DNA of 64,000 bases from Portibacter lacus (GCF_021533215.1 NZ_JAJNKA010000007.1:292750-356749), one strand, 5' to 3'. Counted from the first letter of the stretch, positions 1-9,809 are shown. The notes: generated from the letters alone by a model not told the origin. Program-made: numbers and translations.

Positions 1-529
1 GTGCTAACATATCATCTTGATAACTGTCAAACAAGGCTGAAGTCTCATCATTCAGTACGCCAGGCAACAATCTTCCGATTGAATCTACTACCACTGCAGC
101 AGCTAGTTCGCCACCAGACAAAACATAACTACCTATAGATATTTCTTTAGTGACAACATGCTCTCTTAATCGCTCATCTATACCCTTATAATGACCACAA
201 ATGATAATCATATGCTTTTTCATAGAAAGGTGGTTCGCCATTTTCTGGCTATACTCTTCCCCATCTGGAGTCATATAAATGATTTCATCTATTTCCTGTC
301 CAGCACTAATTTCAGAGATACACTTGAGGATGGGTTCGATACACATCACCATGCCTGCTCCACCACCATATTGGTAGTCGTCAATTTTGTTATGCTTCCC
401 AATGCCGTATTTACGTAGATCGTGGACAACGACTTCGAAGAGCGATTTTTCGGCAGCTCTTTTCATTATAGAATGTTGAAAAGGACTATCCAATAATTCA
501 GGAACTGCCGAAATGATATCGATTTTCAT
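1..529 (-). CDS. trmD: tRNA (guanine-N1)-methyltransferase TrmD, 3' end cut by window edge
   Basis: TrmD methylates N1 of G37 in tRNAs, using S-adenosylmethionine, to prevent frameshifting. I translated the minus strand from the ATG at 529-527; the frame stays open to base 1, giving about 176 residues of a protein that is usually near 225. The translation starts [20 protein letters not shown] and contains the family hallmarks [11 protein letters not shown] (about residues 51-61), the [11 protein letters not shown] motif (about 110-120) and the knot region [18 protein letters not shown] (about 131-148), which form the trefoil-knot SAM site. The start codon shares one base with the stop of the FKBP gene upstream (TAATG), so translation is probably coupled. 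The C-terminal tRNA-binding helices lie outside the window. Confidence 0.95.
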   Translation of the reverse strand, partial: MKIDIISAVPELLDSPFQHSIMKRAAEKSLFEVVVHDLRKYGIGKHNKIDDYQYGGGAGMVMCIEPILKCISEISAGQEIDEIIYMTPDGEEYSQKMANHLSMKKHMIIICGHYKGIDERLREHVVTKEISIGSYVLSGGELAAAVVVDSIGRLLPGVLNDETSALFDSYQDDMLA

Positions 530-1194
530 TATTCTATACCTAGAAGTTCAACTTCGAATACCAATGCTGCGAATGGTGGAATCTGAGCACCTGCTCCTCT
601 TTCTCCATAAGCTAAGTTATAAGGGATAAATATTTTCCATTTATCTCCAACTTTCATTAATTGTAATGCTTCTGTCCATCCTGCGATAACACCATTTACT
701 GGGAAAGAAATAGGTTCTCCTCTATCTACAGAAGAATCGAATACCGTTCCATCGATTAATGAACCGTGGTAGTGAACTTTAACTTTATCTGTTGGGCCAG
801 GAGTTGCTCCATCACCTGATTGCATTACTTCGTATTGTAAACCGGTTGCAGTTGTAGAAACACCTTCTCGTTTAGCATTTTCAGCTAAGAATTTTTCTCC
901 ACCACTTCTAGCCTCAGCAGATTTCGCCATCGCTTTTTCTTTTGCAAAATTATTTACTAATGCTTGTGCCTCATTTAAAGGAACTTTAAGCTCATTTCCT
1001 TTCATTACATCATTTATCGCATCAGCCATAGACACTGGGTTGATATCTCCAAAACCTTGTTGTTTTAAATTTTCAGCCATTAGTATGCCTATACTGTAAC
1101 TAAGTGAATCCATCTTGTTTAATGTATTTTGTGCCTTTAAACTTAGGCTATTAAAAAATAGTATGGCGATCGCCATTCCAATATATTTTTGCAT
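529..1194 (-). CDS. FKBP-type peptidyl-prolyl cis-trans isomerase, exported (FklB/Mip-like)
   Basis: Peptidyl-prolyl isomerase expected to act on proteins outside the cytoplasm. The 221-residue product has a signal peptide ([22 protein letters not shown]), an N-terminal helical dimerisation segment typical of Mip/FkpA/FklB proteins (about 25-115, with [20 protein letters not shown]), and a C-terminal FKBP domain (about 127-221) with [30 protein letters not shown], and the AYGERGAG...[13 protein letters not shown] end. These are the usual active-site aromatic and aspartate positions. It lies between the M20 dipeptidase and trmD, overlapping each by one base, so the three genes look like one transcript. 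No lipobox is visible, so it is likely a soluble periplasmic protein. Confidence 0.93.
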   Translation of the reverse strand: MQKYIGMAIAILFFNSLSLKAQNTLNKMDSLSYSIGILMAENLKQQGFGDINPVSMADAINDVMKGNELKVPLNEAQALVNNFAKEKAMAKSAEARSGGEKFLAENAKREGVSTTATGLQYEVMQSGDGATPGPTDKVKVHYHGSLIDGTVFDSSVDRGEPISFPVNGVIAGWTEALQLMKVGDKWKIFIPYNLAYGERGAGAQIPPFAALVFEVELLGIE

Positions 1195-2585
1195 TATTTT
1201 GATTTTAATTCCGCGTAATTAATAAAGTATTTAGGAATAGTTTCTATTCCCTTATAAAAATTAAATAGGCCATAATGTTCATTCGGTGAGTGAATATCAT
1301 CAGAATCCAATCCAAATCCCATTAAAACGGACTTAACACCAAGCACTTTTTCGAACAAAGCAACGATAGGAATACTTCCACCACCTCTTACCGGTATAGG
1401 ATCTTTCCCGTATGCATCTTTCATCGCTTTATGTGCAGCTAAGTACTCTGGTGTATCTATCGGTGTAACAACCGGGAATCCTCCATGATGTGGTTCTACT
1501 TTTACCGTCACGCCAGCTGGAGCAATTTTAGTAAAATGCTTAATAAACTTTTCTGTAATCTCATCAGGTTCTTGATTAGGAACTAAACGCATACTTATCT
1601 TTGCAAATGCTTTAGATGGTAAAACAGTCTTGGCTCCTTCTCCAATATATCCACCCCAGATTCCATTCACATCTAAGGTAGGTCTTGTGCTTGTTCTTTC
1701 TATCGTTGAATACCCTGTCTCACCTTGAACATCATTCACTTTTAGTCCTTTCTTATATTCTTCGATATCAAAAGGAGCAGCATTAACTGCTTTTCTTTCC
1801 GCTTCACTTAGGTCGATGACATTGTCATAAAATCCTTCTACCGTAATTCTATGATCCTCATCCTGAAGACTTGCAATCATTTCACAAAGCACATTCACAG
1901 GATTAGCAACTCCACCTCCATACACACCAGAGTGTAAATCTTTATTAGGCCCAGTTACCTCTACTTCTACATAACTTAATCCACGAAGACCTGTTGTAAT
2001 AGAAGGTATATCATTAGCAATAACAGATGTATCAGATATTAGGATAACATCACACGCTAGCATTTCCTTATTTTCCTTACAGAATGTTCCAAGGTGATCA
2101 GATCCTACTTCTTCTTCCCCTTCTATCATAAATTTAACATTACAAGGAAGCTGATCATTAAGATTCATAGCTTCGAAAGCTTTTAGATGCATAAAAACTT
2201 GACCTTTATCATCACATGATCCTCTTGCAAAAATAGCACCGTCAGGGTGTATTTCCGTTTTCTTAATAACTGGTTCAAATGGTGGAGATTCCCATAATTC
2301 TAGAGGCTCTGCAGGCTGAACATCGTAGTGCCCATAAACTAAGATTGTAGGAAGTGACTCATCTATCATCTTTTCCGCATATACGATCGGATGACCAGGA
2401 GTTTGATGGATTTCCACCTTATCTACACCAGCAATAGTCAAATTCTTCTTCAACCATTCTGCTGCAGCGATCATGTCACCATTATGTGCAGGTTGAGCAC
2501 TTACCGAGGGAATTCTTAATAACTCAAGTAGTTCCTCTAGAAATCGATCTTTATTCTGATCTATGTAATTTTGTATTGCATCCAT
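1194..2585 (-). CDS. M20 family metallodipeptidase
   Basis: Zinc-dependent dipeptidase of the M20 (carnosinase/PepV-like) group, 463 residues, no signal peptide, so probably cytoplasmic and used in peptide turnover. Metal-site motifs are in order: VYGHYDVQP (H86, D88), GSCDDKGQ (bridging D near 125-126), the catalytic EGEEEVGS pair (about 156-163), an SDTSV aspartate near 195, and a C-terminal DDIHSPNEHYG histidine. The insertion between the metal-binding halves fits the M20 dimerisation domain. A TAnnTTTG promoter element lies 27 bases upstream, and the stop codon overlaps the FKBP start by one base. Family assignment is secure; the preferred dipeptide is not readable from sequence. Confidence 0.93.
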   Translation of the reverse strand: MDAIQNYIDQNKDRFLEELLELLRIPSVSAQPAHNGDMIAAAEWLKKNLTIAGVDKVEIHQTPGHPIVYAEKMIDESLPTILVYGHYDVQPAEPLELWESPPFEPVIKKTEIHPDGAIFARGSCDDKGQVFMHLKAFEAMNLNDQLPCNVKFMIEGEEEVGSDHLGTFCKENKEMLACDVILISDTSVIANDIPSITTGLRGLSYVEVEVTGPNKDLHSGVYGGGVANPVNVLCEMIASLQDEDHRITVEGFYDNVIDLSEAERKAVNAAPFDIEEYKKGLKVNDVQGETGYSTIERTSTRPTLDVNGIWGGYIGEGAKTVLPSKAFAKISMRLVPNQEPDEITEKFIKHFTKIAPAGVTVKVEPHHGGFPVVTPIDTPEYLAAHKAMKDAYGKDPIPVRGGGSIPIVALFEKVLGVKSVLMGFGLDSDDIHSPNEHYGLFNFYKGIETIPKYFINYAELKSK

Positions 2586-2611
2586 TATTTAAATCTTTTT
2601 CGTTATTCGCG

Positions 2612-2619
2612 CAAATATA
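2612..2619 (-). promoter_or_regulatory. Predicted -7 promoter element for the M20-FKBP-trmD operon
   Basis: On the minus strand the bases read TATATTTG followed by CGCG, a perfect match to the Bacteroidota sigma-A -7 consensus TAnnTTTG. It sits 27 bases upstream of the dipeptidase ATG. I see no clear TTG -33 element at the usual spacing, so this rests on the -7 motif and position. Confidence 0.5.
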
Positions 2620-2748
2620 AGCAAGTGATCTTCAAATGACTTCAATTTAAAGACATATCTGCATATTTAACATCAGAGAAATTTACATATGTTTTTAATC
2701 TATTGATATTTATTGCATATTTGCCATTGAAACATTAACTATAATCCT

Positions 2749-3816
2749 TTGAGTAAAAAGAATAGCAACTTCAGTCACATTTTGATGATTTTGTGTTTTT
2801 CAATAATTATAAATGCAGACCTGATTGCTCAGGGATCTGAAGTATCTACTTCTCAAAATTTAGACCAATCTGCAACTGATTCTGGCAAGAATAGAAAAGG
2901 AACCTATCGAGGAAGAATTAGTCAAGAATATCTTCAGAAATTTAGTACCATGTCTAAGGATTTGGAAATAAAAAAAGAAGAGCAAGAATCTACGGTTTAC
3001 AGATTAGAAGCAGTCAAAGCGAGAAGTAAAAAAGTTGAGGAAAAGGAACAACAAAAACTCTTTTCTGACAACATCGCTTCACTGAAATTAACGATTGGGG
3101 TTTTAGAAGATGAAATCAAACAATACAAAAAAGCACTTCGCCTCTTACAAGAGCATAAGACTCAACCAGATCTTGAGAAAAATAATGTACTCTTAGAAGT
3201 TTCTAAAATTGAATTGAAAATTGAAGAAATTAGGAAGAAGTATGAGAATGAAAAATTAAATGTAATCATAGAAGGAGTTGATTCGGATGAAAGGAATGTT
3301 TACGAAAATCCTCCTAAAGCTGATTGCAATATCGTTTTCAATGGAATTGACGCAGTAACGAAGAGACAAAAAATAGAAGTTCAACGAGAATTTTTGTTTG
3401 GATACACTCATCCTAAATTAAGAAGTTACTTCAAAGATGAGTTCTTTTTGAACTGTTATGCTAAGATGGTCAAGTTAGATAAGAAATACTATCTATGGTT
3501 ATACATCAGTATTGCTTCTAAGGATGCTATCAAAACTTATGGACGAATAGATCAGAACAGTACATTAAAGTTCGAATTATTAAGTGGTGAAATTCTGTAT
3601 GCACAGAATCTTCAGAGTGCTATAGGGCAATTAGAGGCTTATACCGGCAATACGAACTATGAAATAATTCTTCCTTTAGATAAGTCCAAATACAAGCTCT
3701 TAAGTAAAGGAGAAATCGATAGACTTGGTATTATGTGGTCGTCTGGTTATGAACAATATGAAATTTACAACGTAGATGTTGTTAAGAATCAAATCGAGTG
3801 TCTAAAATCTGAATAA
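2749..3816 (+). CDS. Exported coiled-coil protein of unknown function
   Basis: I do not recognise a family. The 355-residue product begins with a probable signal peptide (MSKKNSNFSHILMILCFSII, cleavage after the LIAQG region). Residues about 60-165 are rich in Glu, Lys and Leu with heptad-like spacing and are predicted coiled coil. A C-terminal globular part (about 190-350) contains the hydrophobic stretch KYYLWLYISIASKD and may be a beta sandwich. The chosen start is TTG at 2749, because it gives a positively charged n-region ahead of the hydrophobic core; the next ATG, at residue 13, would leave the signal peptide without one. miaE follows after only three bases, so they are probably cotranscribed, but a functional link is not obvious. 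Confidence 0.75.
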   Translation: MSKKNSNFSHILMILCFSIIINADLIAQGSEVSTSQNLDQSATDSGKNRKGTYRGRISQEYLQKFSTMSKDLEIKKEEQESTVYRLEAVKARSKKVEEKEQQKLFSDNIASLKLTIGVLEDEIKQYKKALRLLQEHKTQPDLEKNNVLLEVSKIELKIEEIRKKYENEKLNVIIEGVDSDERNVYENPPKADCNIVFNGIDAVTKRQKIEVQREFLFGYTHPKLRSYFKDEFFLNCYAKMVKLDKKYYLWLYISIASKDAIKTYGRIDQNSTLKFELLSGEILYAQNLQSAIGQLEAYTGNTNYEIILPLDKSKYKLLSKGEIDRLGIMWSSGYEQYEIYNVDVVKNQIECLKSE

Positions 3817-3819
3817 AGC

Positions 3820-4401
3820 ATGCTAGGACTAAAATTGCCGACCGATCCAAGATGGGTAAACATGGCAGAAATGTCAATAGAAGATATACTAACTGATCAC
3901 GCTTATTGTGAACAGAAAGCAGCTACTTTTTGTATTTCTTTAATCAGTCAATATCCTGATAAGTTTGATTTAGTCGAAGCGCTTGCGCCGATTGTAACAG
4001 AGGAATGGGGACATTTCCGAATGGTACTTAAAGAACTTAAAGATCGCGAGTTAAAATTGGGTCACCAGAGAAAGGATGAATACGTTAATGCGCTTATGAA
4101 ATTCCAGAAAAAAGGAGGCTCATATGATGATCGCTTATTAGAGAAATTATTGACTTGCGCTTTGATTGAAGCACGTAGTTGCGAAAGATTCAGATTACTT
4201 TCTCTTCATATTTCTGATGACGATTTGAAAGAATTCTATCATAAATTCATGGTCTCTGAAGCAGGACATTATCGTTTATTCATTGACTTAGCTAAGGGAT
4301 TTGCAGGAGAGGAAAAAGCTATGAAACGATGGAATGAATTCCTAGTCTACGAAGAATCTTTATTGAAAGAGATGGAATTACGAGGCGATAGAATGCATTG
4401 A
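3820..4401 (+). CDS. miaE: tRNA-(ms2io6A)-hydroxylase MiaE
   Basis: MiaE is a non-haem di-iron monooxygenase that hydroxylates the isopentenyl chain of ms2i6A37 in tRNA, using O2. The 193-residue product has the ferritin-like four-helix pattern with ligands in order: E31 (AYCEQKA), E62 and H65 (EEWGHFR), E117 (IEARSCERF), and E147 with H150 (SEAGHYR). The start MLGLKLPTDPRW is also typical of the family. The length matches the usual 190-200 residues. It sits three bases after the coiled-coil protein gene. The reaction requires MiaA/MiaB products, which are not in this window. Confidence 0.93.
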   Translation: MLGLKLPTDPRWVNMAEMSIEDILTDHAYCEQKAATFCISLISQYPDKFDLVEALAPIVTEEWGHFRMVLKELKDRELKLGHQRKDEYVNALMKFQKKGGSYDDRLLEKLLTCALIEARSCERFRLLSLHISDDDLKEFYHKFMVSEAGHYRLFIDLAKGFAGEEKAMKRWNEFLVYEESLLKEMELRGDRMH

Positions 4402-4441
4402 TTTACCCATAAAACATTCTATATATTACTTCTATAAACAC

Positions 4442-4471
4442 AAAAAGGTGATAGAATTTCTTCCATCACCT
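4442..4471 (-). terminator. Rho-independent terminator of the TPR-PD40-SPOR gene
   Basis: Hairpin with arms AGGTGAT and ATCACCT, extended inward by three more pairs after one mismatch, tetraloop in the middle. Read on the minus strand it is followed by TTTTTG, so it best serves the minus-strand gene ending at 4496; it may also stop plus-strand miaE transcripts. Confidence 0.7.
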
Positions 4472-4495
4472 CTAAGTTCATTAATATAATTATTC

Positions 4496-6511
4496 TTAAT
4501 TAGTTTTTAATTTTTCTAAGTATCCGTTGTTATCCATAACAATGTGTGCATCAGTAAATCCTCTGTTCTTAGCTTTTATTAAAGCTTTCTGAGCATTATC
4601 TAATCCACCGTAACCACTTAAGATAAATATCGTGTACTGTCCTTTAGTCCATTGTTCTATCTCACCAAGATCATTTACTCTTGAAATATCGAACCATAAT
4701 GGATCTGTATAAGAAGCTAATCTAACTTTATAGTTACTTGTAGAAGGAGCTGGCGTAAAAGTACTAGAAAATGTTCCATTACTATTCCCATTTTTAGAAT
4801 CACCTACAAGTTCCAATTCTGACGTCAATAAAGGCTCATGTACAATGAATGCATCATTATAACCCATTCCTTTTACAGAACTTAGAATTTTAGCTGCTTC
4901 ACCTTTCTCATAATAGTAGCCTAATCTAATTTTAGTAGCTGCTGATTTATGTACTTTATACAGGTTTCCTAAACTAGTTAACTTCTTGAAGTTTCCTACA
5001 TTACCTGAAGTCTTAGCTAATGAAGCTACTTGTATGTAATATACTTTAGATGGAGGTGCAGAAAGGATCAAATCTCTCTTCGCTAATAATCTTGCATTCT
5101 CCATTGAGAAATTGTTATCTGCTAGGTAGAAAATTGGATCACTGTCACTAACGCTAACAACATTACCATTAGATTTCACAGAACCATTCACTGCAAGATC
5201 ATTAAGATTCACAGCAGCAGGAACATTTTCTTCTTCAGCCATTAACATCTTTTCAGCTGGTGTAGCGAAATAAATATCTTCTCCACCATTTCCACCAAGT
5301 CTATTAGATGTGAAATAGTAAACTCCCGAACTAGGATCGATAGAAAAGAAATAATCATCTTCTGGAGAATTTATTCCTTTACCCATATTAATAGCTGGTT
5401 CGTATTCAAGCGCACTTACTTTTTCAGCGATGAAATTATCAAATCCACCCATTCCACCTCTATAATCAGACGCAAAGAATAGGAAATTTTCCTCTTCATT
5501 ATAAAAAGGTGTAATTTCATTACCTGGTGTATTCACATTAGGTCCCAAGTTCACAGGAATAGACCAAGCGCCTTCCTTGAATTGTGACATATATAAATCA
5601 TATCCACCATAACCGCCTGGACGATTAGAAGCAAAGTATAATAGTTTTCCTTTGTTTGCAAAGTTTGCAAAACCAGTTGAAAATCCTGTTTCGTTGTATG
5701 GGAATGGCCTCTCTTTAGTGAAATCATTACTTCCTTCTTCCTTATCAGCGAAGAATAAAGACATATTCGTATCATCGGATCTTACGAATTTGATTCCATC
5801 TTTAAAATTGTTTTTTGTATATGCAACAGTTGGGAGTCCATCAGCATATGCAACAGGGCCTAAATGGAAAGAAGATTTCAAATTCCCTCTTAATAATTCA
5901 GGTCCATTTTCAGTAACTACAAACAACTGATTGCCTTGAGATTTTAGCAATGATTTGTTTTTAGAAACTGTTTCTCTTTGGATATCATTTCTAAATGAAG
6001 AAAAAATCAAATTTCCATCATTATAACTCATTCCAAAATCTGAGGAATTCGAATTATGAGCGAAAAGAGAAATTTCATATTTGTCTTCTTCATTGAGAAG
6101 TGATTTTGCAGTTTCACAAGATTCTGCAAAGTTTGCTCCTACTACAGGATCAACTTCCATGTATTTTAAATACCAATATTTAGCATTATCTAAATCACCT
6201 GTTGCCTTAAGTATATGGCCGTAGTGTAAATAAGCTTTTGGATTAAAATCCTCTAGTGTTGTTAATTGATCATACCAATTTAATGCTTCGGTATAATTGT
6301 TACTAAATCTGTAACATTCAGCTAAGTGATACATCGCCTCGCTGTTTTTAGGTTCTTTTGTCAAGACCTTTTTGTAGTTCTCTATTGCTAATTCATACGC
6401 CTCGAATTCATATTGCTTTTTAGCAATGGCCTGTAGTTCTTGACCATGTAAAAGAGGTGATTGAATTGCAAAAGCTACTCCCATCAGGAATAATAGTAGT
6501 CTTTTGTTCAT
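4496..6511 (-). CDS. TPR-PD40 propeller protein with two C-terminal SPOR-like domains
   Basis: Exported envelope protein of 671 residues. A signal peptide (MNKRLLLFLMGVAFAIQ...HGQ) is followed by TPR-like repeats (about 30-130, with SEAMYHLAECYRFSNNYTEAL), then a PD40/WD40-like beta propeller (about 155-420) with repeated blades such as LLYFASNRPGGYGGYDLY, FLFFASDYRGGMGGFDNF and VYYFTSNRLGGNGGEDIY. The usual OmpA end is absent; instead two segments start YYIQVASL (about 491) and YKVRLASY (about 595), each with the beta-alpha-beta spacing of SPOR domains, which bind denuded peptidoglycan glycan strands. This suggests a periplasmic or outer-membrane-associated scaffold touching peptidoglycan. 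A second PD40 protein, with the OmpA end, lies at 25857-27818. Domain calls are by eye; the cellular role is inference. Confidence 0.8.
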   Translation of the reverse strand: MNKRLLLFLMGVAFAIQSPLLHGQELQAIAKKQYEFEAYELAIENYKKVLTKEPKNSEAMYHLAECYRFSNNYTEALNWYDQLTTLEDFNPKAYLHYGHILKATGDLDNAKYWYLKYMEVDPVVGANFAESCETAKSLLNEEDKYEISLFAHNSNSSDFGMSYNDGNLIFSSFRNDIQRETVSKNKSLLKSQGNQLFVVTENGPELLRGNLKSSFHLGPVAYADGLPTVAYTKNNFKDGIKFVRSDDTNMSLFFADKEEGSNDFTKERPFPYNETGFSTGFANFANKGKLLYFASNRPGGYGGYDLYMSQFKEGAWSIPVNLGPNVNTPGNEITPFYNEEENFLFFASDYRGGMGGFDNFIAEKVSALEYEPAINMGKGINSPEDDYFFSIDPSSGVYYFTSNRLGGNGGEDIYFATPAEKMLMAEEENVPAAVNLNDLAVNGSVKSNGNVVSVSDSDPIFYLADNNFSMENARLLAKRDLILSAPPSKVYYIQVASLAKTSGNVGNFKKLTSLGNLYKVHKSAATKIRLGYYYEKGEAAKILSSVKGMGYNDAFIVHEPLLTSELELVGDSKNGNSNGTFSSTFTPAPSTSNYKVRLASYTDPLWFDISRVNDLGEIEQWTKGQYTIFILSGYGGLDNAQKALIKAKNRGFTDAHIVMDNNGYLEKLKTN

Positions 6512-6543
6512 AATTTTGAGCTTAATAATTATATTAATGAAAA

Positions 6544-6551
6544 CAAATATA
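6544..6551 (-). promoter_or_regulatory. Predicted -7 promoter element for the TPR-PD40-SPOR gene
   Basis: Minus-strand TATATTTG, a perfect TAnnTTTG match, 33 bases upstream of the ATG at 6511. It lies in the AT-rich divergent region shared with the S8 peptidase gene (6512-6770), where I see no other clear signal. Confidence 0.45.
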
Positions 6552-6770
6552 TAAAATTACTTCATAGACAGTATATAACAAATGGCATTTTTTTATAATA
6601 TGTAAGAATTTATTGATTTTTTCTATGATTACGACAGTTTTTCTGTCTTTGATTACTTAGGTTTACTGTTCTATACGAGATAAATCGTAAAATGGAATTG
6701 GAAGCTTCTTACTTAGAAGCTTTTGAGAATTAAAAATTAATTATATTGTAGGCTTAATTAACGTTTGACT

Positions 6771-9743
6771 ATGAAATTAAAGTTATCACTTTGTTTAATG
6801 CTCGTTTTCTCAATGGCATTAAGTATTAATGCTCAGAAACTTAACTTTAGACAAGGCCAAGTTCTTGTAGAGTTGAAAAAGGGAGATACACCTAGAAGCA
6901 CTATAAATTTGCTGCAGAACGAATTCGGTTCCAGCTATGAATTTGAAATTTCTCAAATTATTGCCACGCCGATGAATGTTTGGAGCATTTCCTTTGATTT
7001 TGCTAGAATAAACGAAAGAAGACTTTTGGAATTCACCAAGGGAATCCGTGAAGTCTACAATGCTCAGTTCAATCACATCATTAAACAAAGAAAAACACCT
7101 GACGATCCCTTATTCGAGGATCAATGGCAATATATCAATATCGGTCAAGATGGTGGAATCGAAAATGCAGACCTTGATATAGATGATGCATGGGATATTA
7201 CTACGGGTGGACTAACCATTTCGGGTGATACGATTGTTGCATGTATAATAGATGACGGAATAGATCCTAATCACGCTGATTTCGGTAATAATCTATGGAT
7301 CAATCATGGAGAAATTCCTGATAACAATATAGATGATGACGGAAACGGTTATGTAGATGACTACCGAGGTTGGGATACTTATGATGAATCAGATGAAATC
7401 TTCCAAGGTGGATCTCATGGAACTTCAGTTGCCGGTATCGTAGGGGCTAAAGGAAATAATGGAATCGGTGTAGCTGGAGTTAACTGGGATGTAAAACTAA
7501 TGATTGTTAGAGGTGGAGGTGATGAAGCGGAAGCACTAGCTTCTTACGCATATCCGTATATCATGAGAAAAATGTACAATGACTCTGACGGAGCGGAAGG
7601 TGCATTCGTTGTTACCACTAATGCTTCTTGGGGCGTAAATTATGGTCAGCCTGACGAAGCTCCATTATGGTGTAATTTTTATGATTCACTAGGAGTTGTA
7701 GGAATTATCAGTTGTGGTGCAACTTCTAATATTAATATAAACATTGATGAAGAAGGAGACTTACCTACAGCATGTAGTAGTGACTACCTTATTTCTGTGA
7801 GTAATGTGACTAGAACTGGCGAAAAGGAGACTGCGGCAGGGTACGGAATTAAAAGTATCGACTTAGGTGCATTCGGTTCTGACGTTTATACAACTTCCTT
7901 TAACAATCAGTATAGTGGCTTTGGCGGAACATCTGGTGCGACACCTCACGTAACTGGTGCAGCAGCATTAATATACAGTATGCCTCATCCAGAATTAATG
8001 GAACTTACTAAATCTAATCCAGCAGAAGCTGCATTACTGATAAAGAACATTATTTTAAATAGTGTGAAGAAAGATGCGCAATTCGAAGACCAATTTTTAT
8101 CAAGTGGTGTTCTGAATATGAAAAATGCCCTTTCATTAGTTTCTAATATTTTTAGCGATTGCCCATTTCCTTTAGTTGTGGAAACTGAAAACCTAAACCT
8201 AGATTCTACACAAGTAACATGGGAATCAAGCTTAAATGCTAATAATTATAACTTAAGATACAAGTTGGAAACTGACTCTACCTGGGTGGTAGTTGAAAAT
8301 GCTTCTTCTCCATTCATCATAGATAATCTTGCTGAATGTGGTATGTATGAAGTTCAGATTCAATCTTTTTGCGATATGGATTCTTCAAGTGATTATAGCT
8401 TCTCTGAGCGATTTGTTAGCTTAGGTTGTTGTAATGCACCTGGAAATCTACAATATAGCAACGACCCAGAAGAGGTAAGCGATAACAGTATTCTAGTCAA
8501 CTGGAATGAAGATCAAGATCATCTTTCTTATATGGTTCAATATAAATTGACAGAAAGCGAAACATGGGATACCTCTTTTGTTGATGTGAATACAATAACA
8601 TTAGAAGGCTTGAGATTTTGTTCAGTTTATGATATCGTTATTAGTGCTGATTGTATCACTGGTGTCGAAACTTCAAAGTCAGATACTTTACAAGCAGCGA
8701 CCAGTTGTGGTACTTGTACAACTTTAGATTACTGTACCCCACCCGATCTTGTAAATGCTGGAGAATGGATAGACACCATAATCTTAGACAATCAGGTAAT
8801 GGGAACAGGACCTGACGGTGGATATATGAATTATTCTGGTTTCTTCAATATTGAAGTTAAAATTGGCACTGAAATCCCCTTCAAATTATTAAAAGGTTTT
8901 GATGGAGTTGATTTTGATGAGTGGGTTAAAGTTTGGATAGATTTAGATGCTGATGGCGTATTTTCAGAGGAAGAACTAGTTTTCGATGAAGGAGAGGCAA
9001 CTGCACTAGATATAGATACAGTAATTGTTGTAAACGGTGAATTTAATCCTGGGTTTACGTTAATGCGTGTAGGGATGGTCTTTGATGGGGAACCTACAGC
9101 TTGTGATGATCCTGAGTCGTTTAATTTCTTCGGGGAATATGAAGATTACTGTGTAGAGTTAATCGGACCTTGTGACTATGGTTTATCTATAGAAGATCTT
9201 AATGTTCAAGCAACTGAAGCAACCGTTACATTTACAATGGTAGATACATCTATTGCGTATAATGTTCGATATCGAAGAGTTGATGAAACTGAAGATGATT
9301 GGGAAACAATAAGCGTAATTGATACAATGGCTACGATATCTCCACTCGATGAATGTACGGAGTATATAGTACAAGTGAGAGCGGTATGTGACATTGATAC
9401 TTCAGGTTTTATGGCGGTAGAATCTAATTTCACGACCAAAGGAGAAGGATGTATGGTTGGAACAGATGATTTGGACTTGGCTGCATTCTCGTTTAGCGCG
9501 TTTCCGAATCCATTTGTCAATGAGTTAAATATAAATGTACAAAGTGAAATAGATGGACCTGTAGATATCGAAGTAATTAATATTAGCGGTCAAGTCGTTT
9601 CGAAAATGAATAAATACTTAAGTGTTGGTGATAATAAAATTGGAATACAAGATTCCTACCAATGGTCTCCAGGCATTTATCTCATAAAATTAAGATCAGA
9701 AAATGATCAGAAGAGTGCAAAGGTTATCAAAATTAGTAACTAG
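6771..9743 (+). CDS. Secreted S8 (subtilisin-like) serine peptidase with Fn3, GEVED and T9SS sorting domains
   Basis: Predicted secreted protease of 990 residues, exported by Sec and then the type IX system. I start at ATG 6771, not the in-frame TTG six bases earlier. After the signal peptide (about 1-22) is a pro-region (to about 110), then a subtilase domain with catalytic D161 (IIDDGID), H216 (SHGTSVAG) and S388 (GGTSGATPHVTGAA). The Asp motif is DDG rather than D-S/T-G, and the Ser motif is GTSGATPH rather than GTSMATPH; both keep the catalytic residue. Fibronectin III-like modules follow (about 460-545, 550-640, 800-890), with a GEVED domain between (about 690-800, WIDLDADGVFSEEELVF). 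The end, FPNPFVNELNINV...GIYLIKLRSEN, is a type A T9SS sorting domain. Likely role: extracellular protein degradation. Confidence 0.9.
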   Translation: MKLKLSLCLMLVFSMALSINAQKLNFRQGQVLVELKKGDTPRSTINLLQNEFGSSYEFEISQIIATPMNVWSISFDFARINERRLLEFTKGIREVYNAQFNHIIKQRKTPDDPLFEDQWQYINIGQDGGIENADLDIDDAWDITTGGLTISGDTIVACIIDDGIDPNHADFGNNLWINHGEIPDNNIDDDGNGYVDDYRGWDTYDESDEIFQGGSHGTSVAGIVGAKGNNGIGVAGVNWDVKLMIVRGGGDEAEALASYAYPYIMRKMYNDSDGAEGAFVVTTNASWGVNYGQPDEAPLWCNFYDSLGVVGIISCGATSNININIDEEGDLPTACSSDYLISVSNVTRTGEKETAAGYGIKSIDLGAFGSDVYTTSFNNQYSGFGGTSGATPHVTGAAALIYSMPHPELMELTKSNPAEAALLIKNIILNSVKKDAQFEDQFLSSGVLNMKNALSLVSNIFSDCPFPLVVETENLNLDSTQVTWESSLNANNYNLRYKLETDSTWVVVENASSPFIIDNLAECGMYEVQIQSFCDMDSSSDYSFSERFVSLGCCNAPGNLQYSNDPEEVSDNSILVNWNEDQDHLSYMVQYKLTESETWDTSFVDVNTITLEGLRFCSVYDIVISADCITGVETSKSDTLQAATSCGTCTTLDYCTPPDLVNAGEWIDTIILDNQVMGTGPDGGYMNYSGFFNIEVKIGTEIPFKLLKGFDGVDFDEWVKVWIDLDADGVFSEEELVFDEGEATALDIDTVIVVNGEFNPGFTLMRVGMVFDGEPTACDDPESFNFFGEYEDYCVELIGPCDYGLSIEDLNVQATEATVTFTMVDTSIAYNVRYRRVDETEDDWETISVIDTMATISPLDECTEYIVQVRAVCDIDTSGFMAVESNFTTKGEGCMVGTDDLDLAAFSFSAFPNPFVNELNINVQSEIDGPVDIEVINISGQVVSKMNKYLSVGDNKIGIQDSYQWSPGIYLIKLRSENDQKSAKVIKISN

Positions 9744-9758
9744 GCATCTCTCCATAAT

Positions 9759-9806
9759 ATTTATCCAATCTGAGACGTGAACTTCATTTTCTCAGATTGG
9801 ATAAAT
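9759..9806. terminator. Bidirectional terminator hairpin between S8 peptidase and SLC13 genes
   Basis: An uninterrupted 17-bp stem (9759-9775 pairing with 9790-9806) with a 14-base loop, between two convergent genes and three bases from the stop of the minus-strand gene. Arms begin ATTTATCCAATCTGAGA. T-rich tracts are short on both sides, so the strong stem is the main evidence. Confidence 0.75.
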
Positions 9807-9809
9807 TTC

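Noticed and set aside
191..418. Plus-strand open frame of 75 codons at the left edge
   Set aside because: It lies opposite trmD, whose minus-strand translation is clearly the TrmD family.
5652..5930. Plus-strand open frame inside the TPR-PD40-SPOR gene
   Set aside because: It is a shadow of the well-supported minus-strand gene.
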